Assembly: GCA_013002625.1 (NCBI GenBank)
Contig: JABDJE010000286.1
Coordinates: 1 to 32,449 of the forward strand
Direction of reading: 5' to 3'
DNA: 32,449 bases
From: Saprospiraceae bacterium
Lineage (GTDB): Bacteria; Bacteroidota; Bacteroidia; Chitinophagales; Saprospiraceae
The notes below the pieces were generated by a model, which saw nothing but the letters and a program-made list of their open reading frames with translations, was not told where the DNA came from and did no database searches. Below are positions 18,107 to 26,479 of the stretch, one piece after another. The position numbers and the translations under genes are program-made. The stretch's first letter is position 1. Every line of letters begins with the position of its first letter.

Positions 18107-18180
18107 TTATTCATTTGGTGAGAGTGAAATTCTATTGCTCTGATTCCAAACAGTAAAATTTTAAATTAAAAGAGGATCTC

Positions 18181-21100
18181 ATGAAGTATTTGAACAGTAC
18201 CGTGTTATCATGGTCTAGAAGTATTGTGATATTAACTACCTTGTTATTGGTTATCACATCTTCCAATTTCTCTTACGCACAATGTTCACTCGCTTGTAAC
18301 GGAAGTACGCAAGTCTCTCTTGACGTTAATTGTGAAGCAGAAATAACACCAGAAATGATTCTTAACGATCAAAACACCTCGTGTCCATCAGGTGATTTCT
18401 ACGTTGAGGTCTACACCCAATATAACGATATACCTACAAGTCCGGTTGTAACTGGATATTATATGGGACAAACCATTATAGCTGAAGTTATCGATGACAA
18501 CAGTGGTAATTCTTGTTGGGGATATATTACAATAGAAGATAAGTTGGGACCAATTATTGACTTTTGTCCAGTTGATCCTATTGAAGTAGCATGCAGTGAC
18601 TTATCAGCTTATGAAGGTCCAACTTTTATTGATGCTTGTGAAGGTCCAGTGGATCCAATCCTTATATCAGAGACTATTACGCCATTAAGTTGTGATGATG
18701 ACTATATCAAGGAAATTACAAGAATATATACTGCTGTTGACAGTAAAGGATATTACGCACCTCAGTGCACAATTACCTATCTATTGTTAAGAATTGATTT
18801 TGACGATGTAATCTGTCCTGATAATTATACCATTTACGATGATAATTCTTTGAATTGTGACGGTACTTGGAAAGATGGTCAGGACCCAGGTAATTTTGAT
18901 ACAGACACTAACGGTGATGGTATTTTAGATAAAGATGTATTCTGGGATGATAATGGTAATAATTATCCTGATCCTGAAGAAGTTGGAGTTCCTGTGATTG
19001 TATTGAACAATACTGTTATACCTACGTCAGGTGATTATCTGGCCTTATACCCTTATCCAGATATTTATTGTAATTCAGCAGTAACATTTGATGATTTTGA
19101 GTTGCCTCAAGTAGGTTGTTCTAGAAAGATTATGAGATCATGGATCTTAAGAGAATGGCACTGTAATGGTGAAGTAAATGATACCTGCCTTCAAATCATT
19201 GAAATATTTGATGATGAGGCACCGGAGGTTGTTTGTCCTCCGTCAATTCAAGTAACTACGAATACCCTTACGGGTCCTACAAATAGTCACTACGGTGATG
19301 TAACATGTGGCGCAACGCTACAATTGCCATTACCTGGTGCTACGGATAATTGTTCTTCTATGATTTCCTATGATCTTGATTATCCTGGTGGATTTGAAAA
19401 ATATTATGACGGTACTAAGGCTATAACCCTGTCCATGGGCTACAATATTGTAACCTATACAGTGTATGATGAATGTTATAACAGTGAAACATGTGATGTT
19501 GTAGTAGAAGTAATCGATAACACGCCTCCTGTAGCTGTGTGTGATCAATTTACGGTTGTAAGCTTAACAACAGGCGGCCAAGCTAAAGTAAATGCAACCT
19601 CATTTGATGACGGGTCGTACGATGATTGTAAAGATCACTGTATGCTGGTTAGAAGAATGGATAATGCTGGATGTGAGTGCCATGTTCCAACCTTTTGTAA
19701 TCTTGATTATCTAGGAGAATATGAAGGAAGCTATTACTATGTTTCAACCTATGAAATAACAGCAGATATAGCAAAATCTAGAGCTGCAGCCTACGGTGGA
19801 ACATTAGCGATCTTTGATACATATGCAGAAGAGTCTTGGGTAGTTTCTGAAGCAAGAAAAAAGAATGCAGATGGCGAGTTTTGGATTGGTTTAAAATCTT
19901 TCGGTGCGGGTTGGTTATGGGATGACCATAGCTCTGTATTGTACAACAACTGGGATTACCTTCAACCTACTTACAACCCAGAAGAAGATTGTGTATTTGT
20001 AAATGAAAATGATAAGTGGGAAAACTCAGTATGCCACAACGATCAATATTACATTTTTGAAATAAAAAATATCTGTGGATTCAGTGAGACTGCAACATTC
20101 TGTTGTAGTGATGTAGGAAATGACAATATGGTTGTATTCAGAGTAGTTGACGTATTTGGTAACTACAATGATTGTATGGTTAGCGTTGATGTTCAGGATA
20201 AGCTGGCACCAACAGTAGTATGTCCACTTGATCAAACTGTTAATTGTGATGCACCATTTGATATTAATAATCTTGGATTATTGTATGGTGAAGCATCGGT
20301 ATTAGATGATTGTGGTGCTACAGTGAGCGATTCAATCGTGGATGAACTCAACCAATGTAGTATTGGTGAGATTACGAGAATATTTACAGCGACTGATAAT
20401 GGTGGAAGACAATCTACTTGTAAGCAAATATTGACATTTGAAAAACCAGACTATGGATATAATCTTGGAGACCTTGTGGTTTGCCCTAGAGACACCACCA
20501 TATTCGGATGTGATGCTCCTGAAGATCTAGGCCCGGATGTATTGGGTTATCCAGGACTACCTGTAGATAACTGCGCATTGGTAGGCGCTGATTGGGATGA
20601 TGAAGTGTTTACCTTTAATAACTTCAATGGTGATGCTTGCTTCAAAATCTTAAGACACTGGGAAATTATCGATTGGTGTGAGCAAGATCCAAAAACGGGA
20701 TTATTTCCTGTGTATCCTTGTCAGCAAGTAATAAAGATATCTAACAGTGTTAGACCAGAGTTTACTATGTCTTGTGACACTATCGATGTATGTACGTATG
20801 ACTCTGACTGTAATAACGGGTTCGTAGAATTGGTTATGACAGGTGAAGATGATTGTACTGAAGATGAGAATCTAAGATGGAGATATAAGATATATGCTGG
20901 AGAATTGGGTGTTGGACCTTATTCTTTAACCGGCACTCCTTTTCTTGAATATTCAGGCGTAGGAGATTCTATCAACGCAAGTGGAACGTATCCGGTTGGA
21001 ACGCATGTGATACAATGGACATTCTTTGATAAGTGTGGTAATGCTTCTACTTGTAATCAGACATTTAGTATTACAAATTGTAAAGCACCAACTGCATACT

Positions 21101-22662
21101 GTATCAGTGGACTAGCAGTGGACTTAATGCCGGTAGACTCTGATAATGATGGAGACATTGATTTCGGAATGATTGAATTATGGGCCAGTGACTTTGATGC
21201 AGGGAGTTTCCACACATGTGACTTCTATGAAGTTCTGTTATCTTTTTCACCTGACACATCAGAAAGAAATAAGGTTTATACGTGTGATGATCGATTGCTT
21301 GAAGCAGATGAAAATGGAAATGTAGAAGTAGAAATTTGGGCGACAATAGTAGATCAGGCAGGTAATTTGATACAATCCTATTGTGAAACATACATCAATA
21401 TTCAAGATAACATGAATGCATGTGTGGGTCAATCTGATGTACGGGTTGATGTAGATGGTATTATTTACACAGAAGACCTTGAAACTGTTGAGGCGATTGA
21501 TGTTAGTCTGGAAGGAAGTGAATTTGATTACAGCACAGAACAAGATGGTTCTTATGCTTTCCCTAATATGCCTACGGGCGGGGACTATGTAATCGATCCA
21601 TATAGTAATAATGCTCCATTAAACGGAGTATCAACTTTAGATATTCTAGAAATTCAAAAGCATATTCTAGGAATAGAAAGACTAACATCTCCTTACAAAA
21701 TAATTGCGGCTGATGTTAACAAAGACAATGAATTAACATCAGTTGACTTGATCGAATTAAGAAAATTGATTCTTGGGATTTACAGTGATTTACCAAATAA
21801 TGATTCTTGGAGATTTGTTGATAAAGCTTACATATTCCAAGATCCTTTAAGTCCTCTTGAAGAGTTGTTTACCGAGGACTATGAAATTGTAAATCTGAAT
21901 ACTGATATGCATGTTGACTTCATCGCAGTGAAAGTTGGAGATGTGAACAGCACAGCAGAAATAAAATCTGGTGAGACTGTTGAAGGCAGATCAGCTGGTG
22001 TAATGGAAATGACTTATGAAGTGGGTGAGCTTACCGAAGGAGATATTGTCAGAATTCCGGTTGTATTAACATCAGATGCAATATCAGGATATCAATTTGA
22101 TTTGACATATGATAACAATGCTTTAGAAATACTTGACATTAATGGCGTAGAGACAGATTTCAATACTTCAAACTATAACAAATCAAGTGTTAACAGCATA
22201 GCCATCAGTTATCATAATACAGTTCCTGTTGAGCAGGGTACGGCATTGTTCGAAATAGTAGCACGTGCTAAAACAACAACAGAGGCTCAGGATATTTTAA
22301 ACATTGGAAATACGGTTGTGAAAGCGGAAGCTTATGCGCAAAAGCAAATATTGCAACCTTCAATTAGCAATGTAGGCGTTCCTGTTGAACCAGTGGCATC
22401 AACATTTGTATTGAACCAGAATTCACCTAACCCATTCCAGTCAATGACACAGGTTGACTTTGTATTGGAGCAGGATGAATTTGCAACGATTAATGTACAT
22501 GATGTTCACGGTAAACTGATAGCTGAATACAATGGTCAATACAATAAAGGATTGAATTCAATCCAGATTAATGCCAAAGAGCTTGGAGCTACTGGTGTAT
22601 TGTATTTGACGTTACAAACAGACACAAATACGGCATCAATTAAGATGGTCGTGATAAAATAA
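18181..22662 (+). CDS. 1493-aa HYR-type giant surface protein with inserted C-type-lectin-like domain, dockerin-like and cohesin-like domains, T9SS type A
   Basis: Signal peptide 1-34 (ends SNFSYAQ). It begins with the SCWG module (35-125; SCWGYITIEDKLGP). After Cys-rich units with acidic loops (DTDTNGDGILDKD) comes a HYR-like unit (about 350-440, DNCSS...YTVYDECYNSETC). Then a C-type-lectin-like domain occupies about 510-630: SRAAAYGGTLAIFDTYAEES, FWIGLKS, YNNWDYLQPTYNPEEDCVFV, KWENSVC. The sugar-binding EPN/QPD motif is QPT and WND is WEN, so Ca-dependent sugar binding is doubtful. Next come the FCC module (about 640), IIDWCEQDP (about 827), YC/LM/ELWASDFD (about 970), a dockerin-like pair (1143-1212; DVNKDNELTSVD), a cohesin-like domain (1275-1393) and a type A CTD (1408-1493; NSPNPF, ends KMVVIK). 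Exported by T9SS; likely an adhesin or matrix component. Ligand unknown. Confidence 0.9.
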   Translation: MKYLNSTVLSWSRSIVILTTLLLVITSSNFSYAQCSLACNGSTQVSLDVNCEAEITPEMILNDQNTSCPSGDFYVEVYTQYNDIPTSPVVTGYYMGQTIIAEVIDDNSGNSCWGYITIEDKLGPIIDFCPVDPIEVACSDLSAYEGPTFIDACEGPVDPILISETITPLSCDDDYIKEITRIYTAVDSKGYYAPQCTITYLLLRIDFDDVICPDNYTIYDDNSLNCDGTWKDGQDPGNFDTDTNGDGILDKDVFWDDNGNNYPDPEEVGVPVIVLNNTVIPTSGDYLALYPYPDIYCNSAVTFDDFELPQVGCSRKIMRSWILREWHCNGEVNDTCLQIIEIFDDEAPEVVCPPSIQVTTNTLTGPTNSHYGDVTCGATLQLPLPGATDNCSSMISYDLDYPGGFEKYYDGTKAITLSMGYNIVTYTVYDECYNSETCDVVVEVIDNTPPVAVCDQFTVVSLTTGGQAKVNATSFDDGSYDDCKDHCMLVRRMDNAGCECHVPTFCNLDYLGEYEGSYYYVSTYEITADIAKSRAAAYGGTLAIFDTYAEESWVVSEARKKNADGEFWIGLKSFGAGWLWDDHSSVLYNNWDYLQPTYNPEEDCVFVNENDKWENSVCHNDQYYIFEIKNICGFSETATFCCSDVGNDNMVVFRVVDVFGNYNDCMVSVDVQDKLAPTVVCPLDQTVNCDAPFDINNLGLLYGEASVLDDCGATVSDSIVDELNQCSIGEITRIFTATDNGGRQSTCKQILTFEKPDYGYNLGDLVVCPRDTTIFGCDAPEDLGPDVLGYPGLPVDNCALVGADWDDEVFTFNNFNGDACFKILRHWEIIDWCEQDPKTGLFPVYPCQQVIKISNSVRPEFTMSCDTIDVCTYDSDCNNGFVELVMTGEDDCTEDENLRWRYKIYAGELGVGPYSLTGTPFLEYSGVGDSINASGTYPVGTHVIQWTFFDKCGNASTCNQTFSITNCKAPTAYCISGLAVDLMPVDSDNDGDIDFGMIELWASDFDAGSFHTCDFYEVLLSFSPDTSERNKVYTCDDRLLEADENGNVEVEIWATIVDQAGNLIQSYCETYINIQDNMNACVGQSDVRVDVDGIIYTEDLETVEAIDVSLEGSEFDYSTEQDGSYAFPNMPTGGDYVIDPYSNNAPLNGVSTLDILEIQKHILGIERLTSPYKIIAADVNKDNELTSVDLIELRKLILGIYSDLPNNDSWRFVDKAYIFQDPLSPLEELFTEDYEIVNLNTDMHVDFIAVKVGDVNSTAEIKSGETVEGRSAGVMEMTYEVGELTEGDIVRIPVVLTSDAISGYQFDLTYDNNALEILDINGVETDFNTSNYNKSSVNSIAISYHNTVPVEQGTALFEIVARAKTTTEAQDILNIGNTVVKAEAYAQKQILQPSISNVGVPVEPVASTFVLNQNSPNPFQSMTQVDFVLEQDEFATINVHDVHGKLIAEYNGQYNKGLNSIQINAKELGATGVLYLTLQTDTNTASIKMVVIK

Positions 22663-22688
22663 ATTTAAGAATTACTGTTTTTGGGATG

Positions 22689-22728
22689 GGGCCCCTCTCC
22701 AAAGAGTTGGAGGGGGTCTTTTTTTTTA
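22689..22728 (+). terminator. Rho-independent terminator after the 1493-aa gene
   Basis: CCCCTCTCC and GGAGGGGG pair over 8 bp with one bulged T around AAAGAGTT, followed by TCTTTTTTTTT. It is preceded by GTTTTTGGGATGG as at 15584. Confidence 0.88.
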
Positions 22729-22763
22729 TTGAACTTTTATGTTCCTGATTGAATTGTATTGAT

Positions 22764-23174
22764 GTGTCAAGAATAATCGGAATAGACTATGGAATTAAGA
22801 AGTGCGGTATCGCAGTTACTGATCCAATGCAAATTATTGTTAATCCTCTAAAAACAGTGAAGACAAGTAGTTTGCTCAATTTTTTAAAGACCTACATCGG
22901 TGAAGAAAATGTGAGTAAATGTGTATTTGGACTTCCTAGTCATCTAGATGGCAATCCCACCTATGTTGTGGAACATATTCATAATTTTGTAACTCATTTA
23001 AAAAAATCGTTTCCCAAGTTGGAAGTAGACTTTCAAGACGAGAATTATACTTCTAAAGAAGCCAAGGAAATAATTTTACAATCCGGTTTGTCTAAAAAAC
23101 AAAGACAGGATAAATCAAGGTTGGATAAAATAAGTGCTGTATTAATTTTACAGAGATATTTAAAACATATTTAA
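22764..23174 (+). CDS. ruvX: Putative pre-16S rRNA nuclease / Holliday junction resolvase-like protein RuvX (YqgF)
   Basis: RNase H-like fold protein of the YqgF family, associated with 16S rRNA 5' maturation and described as a Holliday-junction resolvase homologue. Motifs: N-terminal RIIGIDYGIKKCGIAVTDP with the first catalytic Asp, FGLPSHLDGN, VDFQDENYTSKEA, and C-terminal RLDKISAVLILQRYL with the last catalytic Asp. The track begins at a TTG (22749) just after an in-frame TGA; no in-frame ATG exists there. The GTG at 22764 gives MSRIIGIDYG, the usual position of the start in this family, so I prefer it (136 aa). The end is 4 bases before def, suggesting co-transcription. The start lies about 35 bases from the preceding terminator's T-run, so its promoter is squeezed against the terminator or transcription reads through. 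Confidence 0.88.
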   Translation: MSRIIGIDYGIKKCGIAVTDPMQIIVNPLKTVKTSSLLNFLKTYIGEENVSKCVFGLPSHLDGNPTYVVEHIHNFVTHLKKSFPKLEVDFQDENYTSKEAKEIILQSGLSKKQRQDKSRLDKISAVLILQRYLKHI

Positions 23175-23178
23175 AAGA

Positions 23179-23739
23179 ATGATTTTACCGATTTATGCCT
23201 ATGGTCAGGCTGTTCTAAAAAAAGTAGCAAAAGATATTGACCAGGAGTTTGAAGAGCTGAACACATTGATTGAAAATATGTGGGAAACTATGTATAATGC
23301 TAAAGGCATTGGACTGGCTGCACCTCAAATTGGGAAAAGTCTGCGATTGTTTTTAGTCGATACAAAACAGATTGAGGATGATGAAAAGGAGTTTGAAGGA
23401 ATCAAACGGGCATTTATTAATGCTCAGATAATAAAAGAAGAGGGTAATGAAGAATCATTTGAAGAGGGATGTCTAAGTATTCCAGATATCAGGGGAGATG
23501 TTAACCGGCCTTCTATCGTTCATATTAAATATATGGATGAGGCTTTCAATGAACACGAAGAGGTATTTGAAGGTATCAACGCCCGCGTCATTCAACATGA
23601 ATATGATCATATCGAGGGCAAATTGTTCACTGAAAAATTGCTGCCTCTGAGAAAGCGCCTAATCAAACGGAAGCTTGAAAACATCAAAAAAGGGAAAGTA
23701 CACGTTGATTACAGAATGCGATTTGCAATTAAGAAATAA
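23179..23739 (+). CDS. def: Peptide deformylase
   Basis: Removes the formyl group from the N-terminal Met of new proteins; a cytoplasmic metalloenzyme. All three signature motifs are present: GIGLAAPQIG (about residue 40), EEGCLSIPD with the metal-binding Cys (about 95-105), and QHEYDHIEG with the two metal His and catalytic Glu (about 137-146). At 186 aa it is a normal length for a Bacteroidota Def. It follows ruvX by 4 bases. Its TAA stop abuts the stop of the opposite-strand rnhA with no intervening base, so no separate terminator fits between them. Confidence 0.96.
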   Translation: MILPIYAYGQAVLKKVAKDIDQEFEELNTLIENMWETMYNAKGIGLAAPQIGKSLRLFLVDTKQIEDDEKEFEGIKRAFINAQIIKEEGNEESFEEGCLSIPDIRGDVNRPSIVHIKYMDEAFNEHEEVFEGINARVIQHEYDHIEGKLFTEKLLPLRKRLIKRKLENIKKGKVHVDYRMRFAIKK

Positions 23740-24378
23740 TTATTTTCTGCCAAAGTCAGCGGGAATCTCACCCCATCTTTCAGTATCCCATTTGATTATT
23801 TCATTTGAATAATCATTGTTTTTCAACCACTTAATAGCGCGCTCTAAAAGAACAAATATCTTTCTGTTCTTCTGCGTTTGTTTCAAAGTAGTTTTTACGC
23901 GTTTATTTTTCAACCAGCTTAACCCGGTTCTTGAATCTGTGTAAATGGCTCTTTTGTCATTGTTTTTCTTCATTAAGGCCAAGGCATGGACGAGTGCTAG
24001 AAATTCACCAATATTATTCGTGCCATCTTCAAAAGGCCCCATTCTGAATATTTCTTCATGCGTCTGCGTATGTACGCCCCTATACTCCATGATCCCCGGA
24101 TTGCGACTGCAGGCTGCATCTACACTGATACTATCGAAGTTGATTTCACTTGAATAAGCCTTGGGGTCTTTTGGCGTTTTATGTGCATTGCGTTTAGTTT
24201 TTATATATCCACGCGCACTTTGTCCAAATGCTTCTTCTGCTTCTATCAGGGTTTTAAATCCTTTGTATTTTGCGTTTGGAAATCCAGTAATTTGTACCTG
24301 CGTGTCTTTCCAATTATCATAAATACCAGGGTTTTGACCAACCCAGACTACATAATATTTATTTTTGCTTTTTGCCAT
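23740..24378 (-). CDS. rnhA: Ribonuclease H1 with N-terminal viroplasmin-type (hybrid-binding) domain
   Basis: Cleaves the RNA strand of RNA-DNA hybrids. The 212-aa protein has the viroplasmin/HBD module at residues 4-50 (YYVVWVGQNPGIYDNW, YKGFKTLIEAEEAF) and an RNase H fold from about 75. Catalytic acidic residues are visible: Asp in SVDAAC, Glu in NNIGEFLAL, Asp in IYTDSRTGLSW and the last Asp in IPADFGRK. The viroplasmin domain is named from plant pararetroviruses but is widespread in bacterial RNase H1 and is not a sign of a virus here. It converges with def at its 3' end and diverges from tatD, with 11 bases between the two start codons. Confidence 0.93.
   Translation of the reverse strand: MAKSKNKYYVVWVGQNPGIYDNWKDTQVQITGFPNAKYKGFKTLIEAEEAFGQSARGYIKTKRNAHKTPKDPKAYSSEINFDSISVDAACSRNPGIMEYRGVHTQTHEEIFRMGPFEDGTNNIGEFLALVHALALMKKNNDKRAIYTDSRTGLSWLKNKRVKTTLKQTQKNRKIFVLLERAIKWLKNNDYSNEIIKWDTERWGEIPADFGRK
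24334..24367 (+). promoter_or_regulatory. Candidate tatD promoter (TTG-N23-TATTTTTG)
   Basis: TATTTTTG (24360-24367) is an exact TAnnTTTG match, with TTG at 24334 23 bases upstream, at the long end of accepted spacing. It lies inside the 5' end of rnhA and 22 bases before the tatD ATG. Confidence 0.4.
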
Positions 24379-24389
24379 AAACTAAAGAG

Positions 24390-25157
24390 ATGTTAATTGA
24401 TACACATGCCCATTTATATTTAGATGCATTTGATGATGACATAGATGAAATCATTCAAAGGTCTAAAGATAACAATGTGAAAATGATATTCCTTCCAAAC
24501 ATAGATTCAGGAACTACAGAAGCGATGAATATACTTGCTGATCGTTTTCCTGGGTTTTGTTTGCCGATGATAGGATTGCATCCATGTTCAGTAAAGGAAG
24601 ACTTTAAAGCTGAACTTGACCATCTTGTTGATGAATTAAAACAAGGTAAGTACTATGGAGTTGGAGAGACGGGTATAGATTTATACTGGGATGTAAGTTT
24701 TAAAGAACAGCAAATCGAAGCATTTGAATTTCAAATAGCTTTAGCAAAAGAGCATGGACTTCCGGTAATTATACATTCAAGAGATTCCCTTGATCTAACA
24801 ATTGAAATTATTGAAAAGCACCATAGTCCTGAATTAAAGGGCATATTTCATTGCTTTAATGGTAGTGTAGACCAAGCAAGACGAATTCAAAATATAAATT
24901 TCATGATGGGATTGGGAGGTGTTATAACCTTTAAGAATGCTAAAATGGACGATGTGCTCTCGTTTATGGATTCCAATAATATAGTGCTGGAAACCGATGC
25001 ACCATATTTATCGCCTGTTCCATATAGAGGCAAGCGCAATGAATCTTCCTATATACCATATGTAGCTGAAAAACTGGCAGAGGTAAAATCGATATCAATT
25101 CAAGAAGTGGAAACTTTTACGACACAAAATGCTAAAAGCCTGTTTGGTGTGTCTTAA
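24390..25157 (+). CDS. tatD: TatD family metal-dependent hydrolase (DNase)
   Basis: TIM-barrel amidohydrolase-superfamily nuclease; TatD proteins act as 3'-5' exonucleases in DNA repair or degradation. Length 255 aa is typical. Metal-site motifs in order: IDTHAHL (residues 3-9), MIGLHPCSV (about 60), GVGETGIDLYWD (about 90), IIHSRDS (about 128), GIFHCFNG (about 152), VLETDAPYLSP (about 200) and YRGKRNES just after. It is divergent from rnhA and followed 32 bases later by tRNA-Ser, with no terminator visible between them. Confidence 0.94.
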   Translation: MLIDTHAHLYLDAFDDDIDEIIQRSKDNNVKMIFLPNIDSGTTEAMNILADRFPGFCLPMIGLHPCSVKEDFKAELDHLVDELKQGKYYGVGETGIDLYWDVSFKEQQIEAFEFQIALAKEHGLPVIIHSRDSLDLTIEIIEKHHSPELKGIFHCFNGSVDQARRIQNINFMMGLGGVITFKNAKMDDVLSFMDSNNIVLETDAPYLSPVPYRGKRNESSYIPYVAEKLAEVKSISIQEVETFTTQNAKSLFGVS

Positions 25158-25171
25158 TTAAGCAAATACAT

Positions 25172-25179
25172 TAAATTTG
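25172..25179 (+). promoter_or_regulatory. Candidate tRNA-Ser promoter -7 element TAAATTTG
   Basis: Exact TAnnTTTG match ending 10 bases before the mature tRNA 5' end. A TTTG lies at 25143-25146, 25 bases upstream, slightly long for a -33 box. Confidence 0.5.
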
Positions 25180-25189
25180 TGACCGATTT

Positions 25190-25277
25190 GGAGAATTGGC
25201 CGAGTGGCTGAAGGCGCACGCTTGGAAAGCGTGTATACCTCAAAAGGGTATCGGGGGTTCGAATCCCTCATTCTCCG
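25190..25277 (+). tRNA. tRNA-Ser (anticodon GGA)
   Basis: 88 bases. The acceptor stem GGAGAAT pairs with ATTCTCC, discriminator G. The anticodon stem CACGC/GCGTG encloses TTGGAAA, giving anticodon GGA. A long class II variable arm (ATACC/GGTAT type) is typical of tRNA-Ser. The T arm contains GTTCGAAT. CCA is not encoded (the genome has CTA after the discriminator). Reads UCU/UCC serine codons. Confidence 0.97.
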
Positions 25278-25285
25278 CTAAAAAA

Positions 25286-25311
25286 GGCAGCACGTGTGCT
25301 GCCTTTTTTTT
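25286..25311 (+). terminator. Rho-independent terminator of tRNA-Ser
   Basis: GGCAGCA and TGCTGCC form a 7-bp stem around CGTG, followed by eight T. It begins 9 bases after the tRNA. Confidence 0.93.
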
Positions 25312-25723
25312 GAATCGTTGCAGATATAAGCATCAAGCATTTACTCAATAAAGCTGTAGCAACACAGTAGAATGGATGGTATTACTTTGTCACTATTAAT
25401 ATAGAAGTCAATTTATATAATAAATACAACAGTGAATATTTGCTTGAAGTAATACGATTTAGATATATATCAATTTTCAAAGACGCTGTACATTTTGCTT
25501 TAGCCTTAGATACCCTTTATCTTAAATATTATTTTGCGCTCACACCAGATTGAAATTCCTGCTCATCTACAATTAGAAGCACAAGAATTATTATTCGAGT
25601 ATTAATGATAACACGACAGAAAATTTGACATGTTTAATTATACTTCCTTTATAAATATTTATATTTTAGGGCTTTGAACCAATTTAATTAACTGACATAC
25701 TTATTATAGAAAAAGAAGTAATC
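25312..25723 (+). other. 412-base intergenic region with no recognised gene
   Basis: AT-rich, with no ORF of note on either strand and no recognised RNA. TACATTTT at about 25489 and TATTTTAG at 25662 are one-mismatch -7 boxes; neither has a well-spaced TTG. The promoter of the exb operon must lie here. Confidence 0.5.
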
Positions 25724-26458
25724 ATGCGAAAGATCGTTCTAATTTGTTTTTTAATGCTCGGCATTAGTTTTTTGGGATTCTCTGATCTTGTAGCTCAAGA
25801 TGCAGCAGCAGAAGCATCAGGCGGAGGTGTTTTCCAAATATTGAAAGAAAAATTCATCGAGGGAGACTGGAAGTTTATGAGTTTGGTACTCATTACTTTG
25901 ATCTTGGGTCTTGCTTTTTGTATTGAAAGAATTATTACACTTAATATAGCAACAACCAATACTGATAAATTACTTAGCAATATTGATCAAAAATTAGCTG
26001 AAGGTGATTTAGATGGTGCTCAGGAAGTTGCACGTTCAACTGCTGGACCAACGGCAAGTGTACTGTACGAAGGATTAAGAAACGCAGGCAGTGGTCCTGA
26101 AGCTGTAGAAAAAGCTATCGTGTCTTATGGTTCTGTTCAAATGGGACTATTGGAAAAGGGTTTAGTTTGGATATCACTGTTTATCGCCATTGCTCCGATG
26201 TTAGGATTTATGGGTACGGTTATCGGTATGATTCAGGCTTTTGATAGGATTGAAGCAGTAGGTGACTTATCTCCTTCAGTTGTAGCGGGTGGTATTAAGG
26301 TTGCCCTACTAACAACTGTATTTGGTTTGATCGTGGCGATCATACTTCAAATATTTTATAACTATATCGTATCTAAGATTGACGGTATTGTAAATAAAAT
26401 GGAAGAGGCTTCAATTGGTCTTGTAGATGTAATGGCGAAGAACGGCCTATTTAAGTAA
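25724..26458 (+). CDS. exbB: MotA/TolQ/ExbB proton channel family protein
   Basis: Inner-membrane proton-channel subunit that, with ExbD, energises outer-membrane processes such as TonB-dependent uptake. The 244-aa protein has a signal-like N-terminal hydrophobic segment (residues 3-24, ending VAQ), then transmembrane segments at about 48-68 (FMSLVLITLILGLAFCIERI), about 142-170 (GLVWISLFIAIAPMLGFMGT) and about 188-215 (GGIKVALLTTVFGLIVAIIL). The family hallmark APMLGFMGTVIGMIQAF is present. First gene of a four-gene operon with the following membrane protein and two exbD genes. A TolQ or Ton-type role cannot be separated from the sequence alone; it is not the gliding motor protein GldL. Confidence 0.9.
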   Translation: MRKIVLICFLMLGISFLGFSDLVAQDAAAEASGGGVFQILKEKFIEGDWKFMSLVLITLILGLAFCIERIITLNIATTNTDKLLSNIDQKLAEGDLDGAQEVARSTAGPTASVLYEGLRNAGSGPEAVEKAIVSYGSVQMGLLEKGLVWISLFIAIAPMLGFMGTVIGMIQAFDRIEAVGDLSPSVVAGGIKVALLTTVFGLIVAIILQIFYNYIVSKIDGIVNKMEEASIGLVDVMAKNGLFK

Positions 26459-26479
26459 CAAGTTAAATACATTATAATT

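Noticed and set aside
19700-20070. The C-type-lectin-like domain as the variable target of a diversity-generating retroelement
   Set aside because: No reverse transcriptase, no template repeat and no adenine-mutated copy of the domain are visible in the window, and the domain is internal rather than at the C-terminus as in typical DGR targets.
1-22662. A cellulosome
   Set aside because: Cohesin-like and dockerin-like modules are present but no glycoside hydrolase, CBM-hydrolase fusion or other catalytic domain accompanies them here.
23740-24378. Viral origin for the viroplasmin-domain protein
   Set aside because: The viroplasmin/HBD module is a normal N-terminal part of many bacterial RNase H1 enzymes, and the flanking genes are housekeeping.
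24181-24396. Plus-strand ORF of 71 aa (and 23945-24157) over rnhA
   Set aside because: Antisense to a well-supported RNase H gene with all catalytic residues; composition is that of a shadow frame.
25312-25723. Small RNA or extra tRNA in the 412-base gap before exbB
   Set aside because: No cloverleaf, paired stem with T-run or conserved RNA motif could be found by eye.
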